A stretch of DNA of 64,000 nt from Actinoplanes lobatus (GTDB taxonomy: Bacteria; Actinomycetota; Actinomycetes; Mycobacteriales; Micromonosporaceae). The translations under genes were made by a program, and so were the position numbers. This document shows positions 36,855 through 44,758 of the stretch, piece by piece. The DNA lies in NCBI RefSeq assembly GCF_014205215.1, contig NZ_JACHNC010000001.1, positions 1,803,001-1,867,000 on the forward strand, in the 5' to 3' direction. The notes under the pieces were generated by a model. It did not search any database. It saw nothing but the letters and a program-made list of their open reading frames with translations, and was not told where the DNA came from. The first letter of the stretch is position 1; each line of letters opens with the position of its first letter.

Positions 36855-38063
36855 TCATCCCCAACGGTCGCTGCGCGGCGCCGGGGTGGCCGGCGAGTTC
36901 CACGTCTCCGGCAGGGTGGGCGACCACGTGCCGTTGGAGGCCGCGGCGTTCCACTCCTCGGGGGCCGCCGACTGGTAGGCGGCGCCGTACGACTCGACGA
37001 ACCGGGTGACGATCAGGCCCGCCGTGAAGACCGCCGCGGCGATCGCGAACAGGGCGATCTTGAGGTCGAGGCGGTCCGAGTACTCCAGGAAGAGGGTCAG
37101 GGCGGTCACCGCGAACAGGGTGCCGAAGATGCCGCCACGACGGCCGTACGCGCTGGTGCCGGCGAGCATGGCCAGGCCGAGCGCGATGCCGGTCCACTCG
37201 AGGCCGGTCTCCGGCTCGATCGGGCGGTCCGCCTGGGCGGCGAACAGCACCCCGGCGCCGACCGCGAAGAGCGAGGAGACGATCAGCGCGAGGACGGCCG
37301 GGACGGCGGCGGCCACACCACGGCGGCGGGCCGGGTCGCCGACCGGGCGCATCCGGCCGACGAAGCGGCGCACCGGGCCGATCGCGCCGAGCGCCCCGCC
37401 CAGCACCGCGAGCAGCGCGAACCCGCCGAAGAACAGGAACGCCTTGCCGGTCGGGTCCCAGTCGCCCTGCACGACGACCGGCTCGGGCCGCATCTGGATG
37501 TAGACGATGACGCCGAGCCCGGCGGCCAGGGTGGCGGCCCAGCCGGGGACGTGCAGCACGACCACCAGGGCGGCGATCGCCAGGGCGCCGGCGGCCGCGA
37601 TGATCAGTGCCGGGACGATCGCCTTGACCACGCCCTGGTCGCCGTTCTCGGCGTACTGGAGGGCGGCGGCCAGGGCGATCGGCCCGAGGGCCAGGTTCGG
37701 CACGCCGGCCCGCAGGGTGAGCCCGGCGCCGAGCGTGAGCAGGCCGATCGCGGCGCCGGTGACCAGCAGCGCGTCGAGGGCCGGGCGCTGGAGGGCGGCC
37801 ACGTCCTCGCGGCGCAGCAGGAAGCCGAGGACGCCCGCGGCGACCAGCAGCATGACCTCCCAGCCGAGGTGGATGCCGAGCCGGTCGCGGCCGTCGTCGG
37901 TCACGGTCGGGAGCGCGCCGGTGGTGGTCACCGGGCTCCGCAGAGACTGGTCGAGGGTGGTGCCGGCGGTGTCGTCGTACTGCACCCGGCGCCGGTAGGC
38001 GGCCGGGTCGCTCTCGGTCTTCTCGTCACCGGGCCGGCGGAAGGTGGTGTCGTCGTACGCCAT
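36855..38063 (-). CDS. polytopic membrane protein, ABC-permease-like
   Basis: A 402-aa protein with a charged N-terminal tail (about 60 residues, MAYDDTTFRRPGDEKTES...) and about 9-10 hydrophobic segments such as VMLLVAAGVLGFLL, LLVTGAAIGLLTLGAGLTL, LIIAAAGALAIAALVVVLHV and LFFGGFALLAVLGGALGAI. The order of helices and the short LTLRAGVPNLALGPIALA stretch resemble sugar/branched-chain ABC permeases, but no ATPase or binding protein is adjacent. The tail may be a docking segment. Treat the assignment as tentative. Confidence 0.7.
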   Translation of the reverse strand: MAYDDTTFRRPGDEKTESDPAAYRRRVQYDDTAGTTLDQSLRSPVTTTGALPTVTDDGRDRLGIHLGWEVMLLVAAGVLGFLLRREDVAALQRPALDALLVTGAAIGLLTLGAGLTLRAGVPNLALGPIALAAALQYAENGDQGVVKAIVPALIIAAAGALAIAALVVVLHVPGWAATLAAGLGVIVYIQMRPEPVVVQGDWDPTGKAFLFFGGFALLAVLGGALGAIGPVRRFVGRMRPVGDPARRRGVAAAVPAVLALIVSSLFAVGAGVLFAAQADRPIEPETGLEWTGIALGLAMLAGTSAYGRRGGIFGTLFAVTALTLFLEYSDRLDLKIALFAIAAAVFTAGLIVTRFVESYGAAYQSAAPEEWNAAASNGTWSPTLPETWNSPATPAPRSDRWG

Positions 38064-38150
38064 GGTCCGCGCCTCCTTACGCCTCCACGAGCGGTTCGAG
38101 GCGCACGCTACTCCGGCTGTGTGCCGCCCGCCGCAAAGCATACGGAAACG

Positions 38151-38176
38151 AGATGGCCTCAGTTCAGAGGCCATCT
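38151..38176 (-). terminator. hairpin terminator after the folate operon
   Basis: A perfect 10-bp stem (agatggcctc / gaggccatct) with a 6-nt loop lies about 25 bp downstream of the DUF3180 stop and before the membrane protein gene. It probably ends the folP-folB-folK-DUF3180 transcript. Confidence 0.75.
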
Positions 38177-38201
38177 TTCGTCGAAGATCATCAACGGCCG
38201 G

Positions 38202-38720
38202 TCAGTGGCGGTTGGCCTCGTCGTCCTCGCGGTCGGGGCGCTCCGGGACCCGGCAAGCGCGTTCCAGCCAGAGCGCCGCGGCGATCAGGGCGATCGCGGC
38301 GGCCAGGGTGGTGGCCGCGGTGGGCACGCTCGACCCGGCCTCGTCGGTCGGCTCCAGCAGCAGCCAGACCAGCAGGCCCGCGGTGAACCCGGCGGACAGG
38401 GCGCCGACCAGTGAGGACGCCTTGGCGAGAGCGGCGTACCGCGCCACGGCCAGCGGCTGGACCGGCGGCGCGCCCGGCTTCCGCTGGATCCGGGCGCTGG
38501 TGTTCTGCGCGAGATAGGCCTCGGCGACGGCGAGCACCCCGAGCACGCCCGCGCCGGTCCACGGCAGCGGGGAGATGTAGTAGAAGAGGTCGCTCGTGGA
38601 GATCAGCAGCCAGCCCACCGCCGCGGCCGCCAGAGCGGCCACGATCAGCGCCGACGCGCTGGTCGGCCGGAGCGAGGGATCGGTCCGGCGCGAAGGGTCG
38701 TTGCCCGGGTTGACGCTCAC
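38202..38720 (-). CDS. DUF3180 membrane protein
   Basis: A 172-aa protein with four TM helices (SALIVAALAAAAVGWLLI, WTGAGVLGVLAVAEAYLA, VGALSAGFTAGLLVWLLL, LAAAIALIAAALWL). It matches the DUF3180 gene that follows folK in mycobacteria (Rv3605c by memory). GTG 38720 overlaps the folK stop (GTGA). Its constant place in the folate operon suggests a linked function, but none is known. Confidence 0.85.
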   Translation of the reverse strand: MSVNPGNDPSRRTDPSLRPTSASALIVAALAAAAVGWLLISTSDLFYYISPLPWTGAGVLGVLAVAEAYLAQNTSARIQRKPGAPPVQPLAVARYAALAKASSLVGALSAGFTAGLLVWLLLEPTDEAGSSVPTAATTLAAAIALIAAALWLERACRVPERPDREDDEANRH

Positions 38721-39244
38721 TCCATCGACTCTAACGACAGTTCCGGACGGGCCGTGACACCGGCGAGGTCCGCCGCCACCTCGGGCGTGTCCAGCAGAGC
38801 GGTGACCGGGCCGTGCCCCGGCAGCTCGGCCTCCGGATCCACGGCGAGCCACGGCACCAGCACGAAGGCCCGCAGGTGGGCGCGCGGGTGCGGCAGCGTG
38901 AGCACGGGATCGTCGTCGACGACCGGGGCGCCGTCGTCCCGCCGGACGGCGATGACGTCGACGTCCAGCGTCCGCGGCCCGAACCGTCGCTCCGGGTCAC
39001 GGACCCGGCCTTCGGCCGTCTCGCAAGCGTGTGCCCGGTCCAGCCAGTCGCGCGGGGTCGCGCCCGGATCCTTCACCAGGACCACGGCATTGAGGTACGG
39101 CGGTTGCGCGCTGTCTCCCCACGGAGGTGTCTGGTAGATCCCGGAGACGGCCGTGACGCTGTCGCCGAGCAGCGCCACGGCGGCCCGCAGGTGGGCGAGC
39201 CGATCCCCCAGGTTCCCGCCCAGGGAAAGCACCGCGCTGGTCAT
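38717..39244 (-). CDS. folK: 6-hydroxymethyl-7,8-dihydropterin pyrophosphokinase
   Basis: A 175-aa HPPK. Motifs are LSLGGNLGDRLAHLR, YQTPPWGDSAQPPYLNAV, the catalytic Asp pair in RRFGPRTLDVDVIAV and LPHPRAHLRAFVLVPW. It transfers pyrophosphate from ATP to hydroxymethyldihydropterin. ATG 39244 overlaps the folB stop (ATGA). Confidence 0.95.
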   Translation of the reverse strand: MTSAVLSLGGNLGDRLAHLRAAVALLGDSVTAVSGIYQTPPWGDSAQPPYLNAVVLVKDPGATPRDWLDRAHACETAEGRVRDPERRFGPRTLDVDVIAVRRDDGAPVVDDDPVLTLPHPRAHLRAFVLVPWLAVDPEAELPGHGPVTALLDTPEVAADLAGVTARPELSLESME

Positions 39245-39603
39245 GAACGGCTCCGATGGAGGGTGACCGCCACATCGGCGAACTCGTGCGGGATGGGCGC
39301 CTGCGGCTTGTGCACGGTCACCACGGCGGACTTGACCCGAGGATCGGCGAGGCACACGTCGAGGAGCCGGTCGGCGAGCCGCTCCAGCAGGTTGACCGGC
39401 TCGCCGGTGAGCACCCCGACCAGGGCGGTGGCCAGCTCGCCGTAGTGGACCGTGTCGGTCACGTCGTCGCTGCGGGCGGCCGGGCCCAGGTCGAGCTCCA
39501 GGGTCACGTCGACCACGAAGTCCTGCCCCTCGGCCCGCTCGAAGTCGTACACGCCGTGGTGGCCGCGGGCCCGCAGGCCACTCAGCGTGATCCGTCCGGT
39601 CAT
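39241..39603 (-). CDS. folB: dihydroneopterin aldolase
   Basis: A 120-aa FolB. LSGLRARGHHGVYDFERAEG holds the family signature with the pterin-site Tyr, and the C-terminal VTVHKPQAPIP with the catalytic Lys is conserved. It cleaves dihydroneopterin to hydroxymethyldihydropterin. Its ATG overlaps the folP stop (ATGA), giving four overlapping genes from folP to DUF3180. Confidence 0.95.
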   Translation of the reverse strand: MTGRITLSGLRARGHHGVYDFERAEGQDFVVDVTLELDLGPAARSDDVTDTVHYGELATALVGVLTGEPVNLLERLADRLLDVCLADPRVKSAVVTVHKPQAPIPHEFADVAVTLHRSRS

Positions 39604-40520
39604 CGGCCCTCCTTCGCTCCGGCACGGATCGCCGGTGCGCCCGTCGCCTGCCAGACGGCGAGCGCGTCGGCGGTCGCGCGTACCTCATGGACCCGCACAC
39701 CCCAGGCGCCGGCGGCGACCGCCAGCAGAGAGGTGGCGAGGGTGGCCGCCTCGCGGCCGTCCACCGGCCGTGGCGTGCCGTCCGGCCCGGCGAGCAGCCG
39801 GCCCAGGTAGGTCTTGCGGCTGGCCGCGAAGAGGACCGGGAAACCCAGTTCGACGAGTACGTCGAGGTGGGCACTGAGCGCCCAGTTGTGCTCGGGCAGT
39901 TTCGCGAAGCCGAGACCCGGGTCGAGGACGATCATGCCGGGGTCGACGCCGGCCGCGATCGCCGCGTCGGCACGGGCCCGCAACTCGTCCCGGACCTCGG
40001 TGACGACGTCCGTGTAGACGGCGAGCTTCTGCATCTCGCGGGAGTGGCCGCGCCAGTGCATCAGGATCCACGGGCACCCGGCGGCCGCCGCGACCGATGC
40101 CATGGCCGGGTCGGCGAGGCCACCGGAGACGTCGTTGATCACGGCGGCGCCGGCCGCCAGCGCCGCCTCGGCGACCGCCGCGCGGGTGGTGTCGATGCTG
40201 ACCGGTACGCCGTGGGCGAACAACGCCTCGATCACCGGAACCACCCGGGTGATCTCGGTGGCGGCGTCCACCCGCTCCGCCCCCGGCCGGGTGGACTCGC
40301 CGCCGATGTCGATGACGTGCGCGCCTTCGGAAAAAAGGGCGATGCCGTGTTGAACCGCGGCGTCGAGGTCGGTGTATCTCCCACCGTCAGAGAAGGAGTC
40401 CGGCGTGACGTTGAGGACACCCATCACGACCGGGTGATCCAGACGAAGCAGTTCAGACCCCGTGAGCTGCGCGCCTGTCGGCGAAGTGGACACACGTGAA
40501 GGGTACGGGGCAGCGGTCAC
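39600..40520 (-). CDS. folP: dihydropteroate synthase
   Basis: A TIM-barrel DHPS of 306 aa from GTG 40520. VMGVLNVTPDSFSDGGRY, IDIGGESTRPGAERVD, VINDVSGGLADP and DPGLGFAKLPEHNW cover the pterin and phosphate sites targeted by sulfonamides. GTG 40493 would remove nine residues; neither start has a clear ribosome site. It is the first gene of the folate operon. folE, next to folP in mycobacteria, is 14.8 kb away here because of the island at 40.6-55.3 kb. Confidence 0.94.
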   Translation of the reverse strand: MTAAPYPSRVSTSPTGAQLTGSELLRLDHPVVMGVLNVTPDSFSDGGRYTDLDAAVQHGIALFSEGAHVIDIGGESTRPGAERVDAATEITRVVPVIEALFAHGVPVSIDTTRAAVAEAALAAGAAVINDVSGGLADPAMASVAAAAGCPWILMHWRGHSREMQKLAVYTDVVTEVRDELRARADAAIAAGVDPGMIVLDPGLGFAKLPEHNWALSAHLDVLVELGFPVLFAASRKTYLGRLLAGPDGTPRPVDGREAATLATSLLAVAAGAWGVRVHEVRATADALAVWQATGAPAIRAGAKEGR

Positions 40521-40590
40521 TCGAACACGCGTACGATGGCATGTAACGAGGATTCACGCACTCCTTCACCTTGGGTAACGAAACGGGCGC

Positions 40591-40619
40591 TTGTTGCTCG
40601 CATGTACGGGCCGTACTCT
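40591..40619 (+). promoter_or_regulatory. candidate promoter of the T4SS-like operon
   Basis: TTGTTG (40591-40596), a 17-bp spacer and TACTCT (40614-40619) form a plausible sigma-70-type promoter. Transcription would start near 40626, about 40 nt before the 41-aa leader ORF at 40665. The folP gene reads the other way from the same gap. Confidence 0.45.
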
Positions 40620-40664
40620 TCGGAACTGGGCATCATGAAGTGACCGAAGAGAGCAGAGACGAGC

Positions 40665-40790
40665 ATGGCAGTGCCCGAACGGCTCACTCGACGCGGTGAG
40701 TCAGAGGTAGCACCATATGGGCGTTGCCGTACGGCTTCACAACTGCAGCGTGTCCGTACCCCCCACGGACACCGGGAGGTTTACCGATGA
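40665..40790 (+). CDS. 41-aa leader ORF coupled to the VirB2-like gene
   Basis: ATG 40665 opens a 41-codon frame (MAVPERLTRRGESEVAPYG..., strongly basic, no TM) that ends in TGA 40788-40790, overlapping ATG 40787 of the next gene (ATGA). This overlap and the candidate promoter just upstream suggest real translation; its Shine-Dalgarno site is weak. The gggaggt that serves the next gene lies inside its last codons, so it could act as a translational leader rather than a functional peptide. Confidence 0.45.
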   Translation: MAVPERLTRRGESEVAPYGRCRTASQLQRVRTPHGHREVYR

Positions 40791-41050
40791 TCGCCACCGA
40801 GATCGCCATCCTGGCCGCCGAGCCAGCCGGCAACATCAATACCGAAGGCATCGTCACCTTCTTCGCGAGCAACATCGCGCCGATCCTGCTCGCGGTGCTC
40901 GGCGTGATCTTCATCGGCCGGGCCAGCAAGGGCGAGATCTCCAAAGTGCTCACCAGCTCGGCGATCGCGATCGTGGGCCTGGCGTTCATCGCCGGCGCCG
41001 CGACGCTGTTCTTCGTCGGCGAGTCGATCATCGACCTGATCTTCAACTGA
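40787..41050 (+). CDS. VirB2/TrbC-like small two-TM protein
   Basis: An 87-aa protein with two TM helices (NIAPILLAVLGVIFIGRA and IAIVGLAFIAGAATLFFVG) separated by a short basic loop (SKGEISK). This is the layout of VirB2/TrbC pilin-like proteins and small Tcp proteins at the head of Gram-positive T4SS operons. ATG 40787 has a strong gggaggt six bases upstream. First main gene of the secretion operon. Confidence 0.75.
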   Translation: MIATEIAILAAEPAGNINTEGIVTFFASNIAPILLAVLGVIFIGRASKGEISKVLTSSAIAIVGLAFIAGAATLFFVGESIIDLIFN

Positions 41051-41051
41051 G

Positions 41052-41414
41052 ATGCGGCTCCGGACCGACGACGACATCTACCGGGCGCGCCTGGTCTATC
41101 TCGGCCCGCCCGGCTACACACTGCCCGTCCATCTGCCATATGCGCAGTACGGGATGTTCGTCGTACTGGTGCCGCTCTTCATGTTCTTGCACTACCTGAT
41201 GACGCTGGAATTCGACCCGTTCCCGGCCTGGGAGATCGCCCTCGCCATGGTCACCACGTCGTACGTGTTCCGGCACGTCGACCCGGACCGGCCGGCCCGT
41301 GCCGTCATCAAGACCGCGCTCACCGACTGGCGCCGCACCCGCGAGCCGGCCGTGGAACAACGCGACCCCAGACTTGTCGCCACTCGCATCCGGGTTCGGG
41401 AGGAGTTGGTATGA
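41052..41414 (+). CDS. TcpE/VirB3-like membrane protein
   Basis: A 120-aa protein with two adjacent hydrophobic segments (YGMFVVLVPLFMFLHYLMTL, PAWEIALAMVTTSYVF) and a basic C-terminal tail (RAVIKTALTDWRRTR). TcpE/PrgI/VirB3 proteins have this size and topology and sit directly before the VirB4-type ATPase. It starts two bases after the previous stop. Substrate-channel role inferred from position. Confidence 0.7.
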   Translation: MRLRTDDDIYRARLVYLGPPGYTLPVHLPYAQYGMFVVLVPLFMFLHYLMTLEFDPFPAWEIALAMVTTSYVFRHVDPDRPARAVIKTALTDWRRTREPAVEQRDPRLVATRIRVREELV

Positions 41415-41451
41415 CCAGTTGCCGCTTCGTCCACGCGCACGAGGTCCACGC

Positions 41452-44400
41452 ATGACCGGAACGTATCCGCACGGGCATCCCCGGGCGGACGCCTCGTCCC
41501 CGGGCAGGCAGAGTAACGGTGTGCGTTCGGACAACTACTCCCTTCCCGACCCGGTCGACGATGCCGACGAGTATGTCGCCGCGCCCGGGCACGGTGGAGT
41601 GGGCGTCTTCCAGGCGCCGCAGCCGGTCCGGCCGCGCGGGTCCGCGGTGGACAGCAACCTGGACATCGACTCGCCCTTCCTCGACCTCTTCGGCGGCGCC
41701 CCGGGCCCCCGATCGGGTGAAGCTCGCCCGATCTCGCTCCCGCCGGCCGTCGCGGCACCGCCCATCGCCCCGCCGCCACCGGTCGCCCAGGCACCGGTCT
41801 CGCCACCCCCGGTCGCCCAGCCGCCGGTCTCCCCGGCACCGGTCCCGCCGCCGCCGCTGGAGACCTCACGCGGGTGGAACGGGGCGCCCTTCACCCGGGC
41901 GCCGGTCGGGCCCGAGCCGGACTTCTTCGAGGAGAACGGCAACGTCCCGGCCCCCGAGGTGGACGACGAGTGGACCGACTTCGAGGACTGGCCGCCGCCG
42001 CCCGCCGCGGCCGGGCCCGCCGTCGCCCCGCCGGCCGACCCGGTTCCGGTGTGGCAGGCCCCGGTGCCGGCCGTGCCCGTCCCCACCTCTCCCGCGCCGC
42101 TGCCGGTGCCCGTACCGGAAAAGGCCCCGGCCCGCCGCGAGGAGAAGGCGCCCGCCAAGCGCAAGGAGCGCCGGGAGCCGAAGCCGGCGCCCGTCCGGGC
42201 GCCGAAGTTCAAGTTCAACGACCGTGACCCGTCCGTCGAGCTGGCGATCAGTGAGATCGCCGGGCACCTGACGTTCACCCAGAGCACCGTCACCGCCTGG
42301 TACCAACTGCCCGAGGTGCGCTGGGCGTTCCGGCCGGACGCCGAACGCGAGGCCCTGCTCAGCGCCATCTCCGAGCAGTACGCCGGGCTCGCCGGCTTCC
42401 GCCTGCACCTGCGCCGGACCACCCGCCCCTTCCCGGCCGACGAGTGGGCCCGCACCGTCGACGCGTTCACCACCAAGCCGCTCGGCGACGTGCACGGCGG
42501 CACCTCCTGGTCGGACCACCTGGTCGCGGCCCAGCGGCACCTGCTCTCGATCAACCATGCCGAGGGGCAGACGTACCTCGGGGTGACGTTCGCGCGGCGG
42601 TCGCTCGGCGACACCTTCTCCGAGCGGATCCTGCGCGTCTTCGGCCGCGGCACCTCCGACGGCGAGCGGCGCAAGCTGGGCCGCACCGTCGAACAGTTCG
42701 ACGAGGTGCTCAACGCGTTCGGCATGCGCGGGCGCCGGGTCACCCCACAGGAGCTGGAGTGGCTGCTCTACCGGTCGGTGGCGCTGTGCATGGCCCCGCC
42801 CGGGCTGCTCTCCCCGGTCACCAACGGCCACTGGGAGACCGGCGACCTGCTGGCGCTCACCGAACAGGTCGAGCGGTACCGGACCCCGTACGGGTCGACG
42901 GTCAAGCTGGTCAACCGGATGTCCGGCGAGGAACGGCACGTCGCCGTGCTCTCCGTCGGCCGGATGGAGCCGCTGGAGATCCCGGAGAAGCACGAGCCGT
43001 GGATGCACTTCCACGAGCGGCTGCCCTGGCCCATGGAGATCTCCTCACGGATCGACATCCTCGGCTCCGGCAGCTCCTTCAAGAACCTCGAACACCGGCT
43101 CCGGATGATCCGCTCGCAGCAGCTCGACTACGCCGAACACGGCATCGACGCCCCGCCCGAGCTGGAACGCCTCGCCAAGCGGGCGCTCGTCATCGGCGAC
43201 GAGATGACCACCGGCCTGCCGGTCGAGTCGGCCCGCGCCCACGGCTGGCACCGGATCGCGGTCGGCGGCGCCACCCGCGAAGAGTGCCTCGAACGCGCCC
43301 GGCGCCTGATCCAGCTCTACTCCCGCGAGATGCGGATCTCGCTCCAGCACCCGAAGAACCAGGACCAGCTGGCCCGCGAGTTCATCCCCGGCGAGCCGAT
43401 CGCCAACACCGGGTACGTCCGCCGCATGCCGGTCAAGCTGCTCGCCGCGGCCCTCCCGCAGGCGGCGTCCACGGTCGGTGACCGGCGAGGCGACCTGATC
43501 GGGCGGACCGCGGGAACCTGCCGGCGGCCCGTCTTCCTCGACCTGCACTTCCCCATGGAGGTCCGGGAACGCTCCGGGCTCGGCGTCTTCGTGGCCGAAC
43601 CCGGTGGTGGCAAGTCGACCCTGATGGGCGCGCTGGGCTACCTCAACGCGCGCCGAGGAGTGCAGGTCACCCTGCTCGACCCGTCCGGGCCGCTCGCGCG
43701 GTTGTGCCAGATGCCGGAGCTGCGGCCGTACAGCCGGGTGCTCAACCTGACCGGGTCGGAACAGGGGACGCTGGCGCCGTACTCGCTCATCCCGACCCCG
43801 GTACGGTCCGAGTTCCCGACCGGGCCGTCCGGCGACCGGGAGTACGAGATCGCCGTCTCCAACGCCCGGGCCGAGCGGCGCATGCTCGTCCAGGACATCT
43901 GCTCGATGCTGGTGCCGCCACAGGTCGCCAAGGAAGCCTCCACCGCCACCCTGCTGCGCCACGCGGTACGACAGGTGCCAGCCGAGGAGACCTCCACACT
44001 GGACGACGTCGTACGTACCCTCCAGGGTCTCGACGACGAGGGCAAGGAACTCGCCAACCTGCTCCTCGACACCGCCGAGATGCCGCTCGCGCTGCTCTTC
44101 TTCGGGCACCCGCCGCAGCATCTGCTCGGCGCCGACGCGGCACTCACCGTGATCACCATGGCCGGCCTGCGACTGCCCGACCTCAAGATCGAGCGGGAGT
44201 ACTGGTCGGCGGAGGAATCACTCGCCCTGCCGATGCTGCACACCGCACACCGGCTGGCCGTCCGCCGCTGCTACGGCGGCTCGATGTCCTCCCGCAAGAT
44301 GGTCGGCCTGGACGAGGCCCACTTCATGGAAGGCTGGCGCTCCGGCCGGTCCTTCCTGGTCCGCCTCGCCCGCGACTCCCGGAAATGGAACCTGGCCGCC

Positions 44401-44757
44401 CTCGTGGCGTCACAGAACCCGCGCGACATCCTCGGACTCGACGTCCAGAACCTGGTCTCCACCGTCTTCGTCGGCCGGATCGCCGAAGACCAGGAGATCG
44501 CGTCCGAGGCGCTCCGGCTCCTGCGGGTGCCGGTCCACGACGGGTACGAGGCGACGCTCGCGTCCCTCTCCCAGGTCGACACGTCCTCCCAGCACCGGCT
44601 CGGGTTCCGTGAGTTCGTGATGCGGGACGTGGACGGGCGGGTCCAAAAGGTGCGCGTCGACGTCTCATACGTCGACGGGCTGCTCGAACACCTGGATACG
44701 ACTCCGGGCGTGGCACCGCCGACGGTGGTGCCACTCCCGTCCGACCTGGAGGTTTGA
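41452..44757 (+). CDS. VirB4/TraC-like conjugation-type ATPase
   Basis: A 1101-aa protein. Residues 1-about 250 are disordered and Pro-rich with acidic patches and basic KKER-like stretches. The rest is a VirB4-like fold: an N-terminal domain (about 260-690) and a RecA-like motor with Walker A VAEPGGGKSTLMG (about 716) and Walker B MVGLDEAHF (about 951), then LVASQNPRDILGLDVQNLVSTVFVGR as in VirB4/TraC. It powers T4SS biogenesis or substrate transfer. ATG 41452 is preferred; no coupling-protein (VirD4/TcpA) paralogue is next to it. Confidence 0.85.
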   Translation: MTGTYPHGHPRADASSPGRQSNGVRSDNYSLPDPVDDADEYVAAPGHGGVGVFQAPQPVRPRGSAVDSNLDIDSPFLDLFGGAPGPRSGEARPISLPPAVAAPPIAPPPPVAQAPVSPPPVAQPPVSPAPVPPPPLETSRGWNGAPFTRAPVGPEPDFFEENGNVPAPEVDDEWTDFEDWPPPPAAAGPAVAPPADPVPVWQAPVPAVPVPTSPAPLPVPVPEKAPARREEKAPAKRKERREPKPAPVRAPKFKFNDRDPSVELAISEIAGHLTFTQSTVTAWYQLPEVRWAFRPDAEREALLSAISEQYAGLAGFRLHLRRTTRPFPADEWARTVDAFTTKPLGDVHGGTSWSDHLVAAQRHLLSINHAEGQTYLGVTFARRSLGDTFSERILRVFGRGTSDGERRKLGRTVEQFDEVLNAFGMRGRRVTPQELEWLLYRSVALCMAPPGLLSPVTNGHWETGDLLALTEQVERYRTPYGSTVKLVNRMSGEERHVAVLSVGRMEPLEIPEKHEPWMHFHERLPWPMEISSRIDILGSGSSFKNLEHRLRMIRSQQLDYAEHGIDAPPELERLAKRALVIGDEMTTGLPVESARAHGWHRIAVGGATREECLERARRLIQLYSREMRISLQHPKNQDQLAREFIPGEPIANTGYVRRMPVKLLAAALPQAASTVGDRRGDLIGRTAGTCRRPVFLDLHFPMEVRERSGLGVFVAEPGGGKSTLMGALGYLNARRGVQVTLLDPSGPLARLCQMPELRPYSRVLNLTGSEQGTLAPYSLIPTPVRSEFPTGPSGDREYEIAVSNARAERRMLVQDICSMLVPPQVAKEASTATLLRHAVRQVPAEETSTLDDVVRTLQGLDDEGKELANLLLDTAEMPLALLFFGHPPQHLLGADAALTVITMAGLRLPDLKIEREYWSAEESLALPMLHTAHRLAVRRCYGGSMSSRKMVGLDEAHFMEGWRSGRSFLVRLARDSRKWNLAALVASQNPRDILGLDVQNLVSTVFVGRIAEDQEIASEALRLLRVPVHDGYEATLASLSQVDTSSQHRLGFREFVMRDVDGRVQKVRVDVSYVDGLLEHLDTTPGVAPPTVVPLPSDLEV

Positions 44758-44758
44758 G

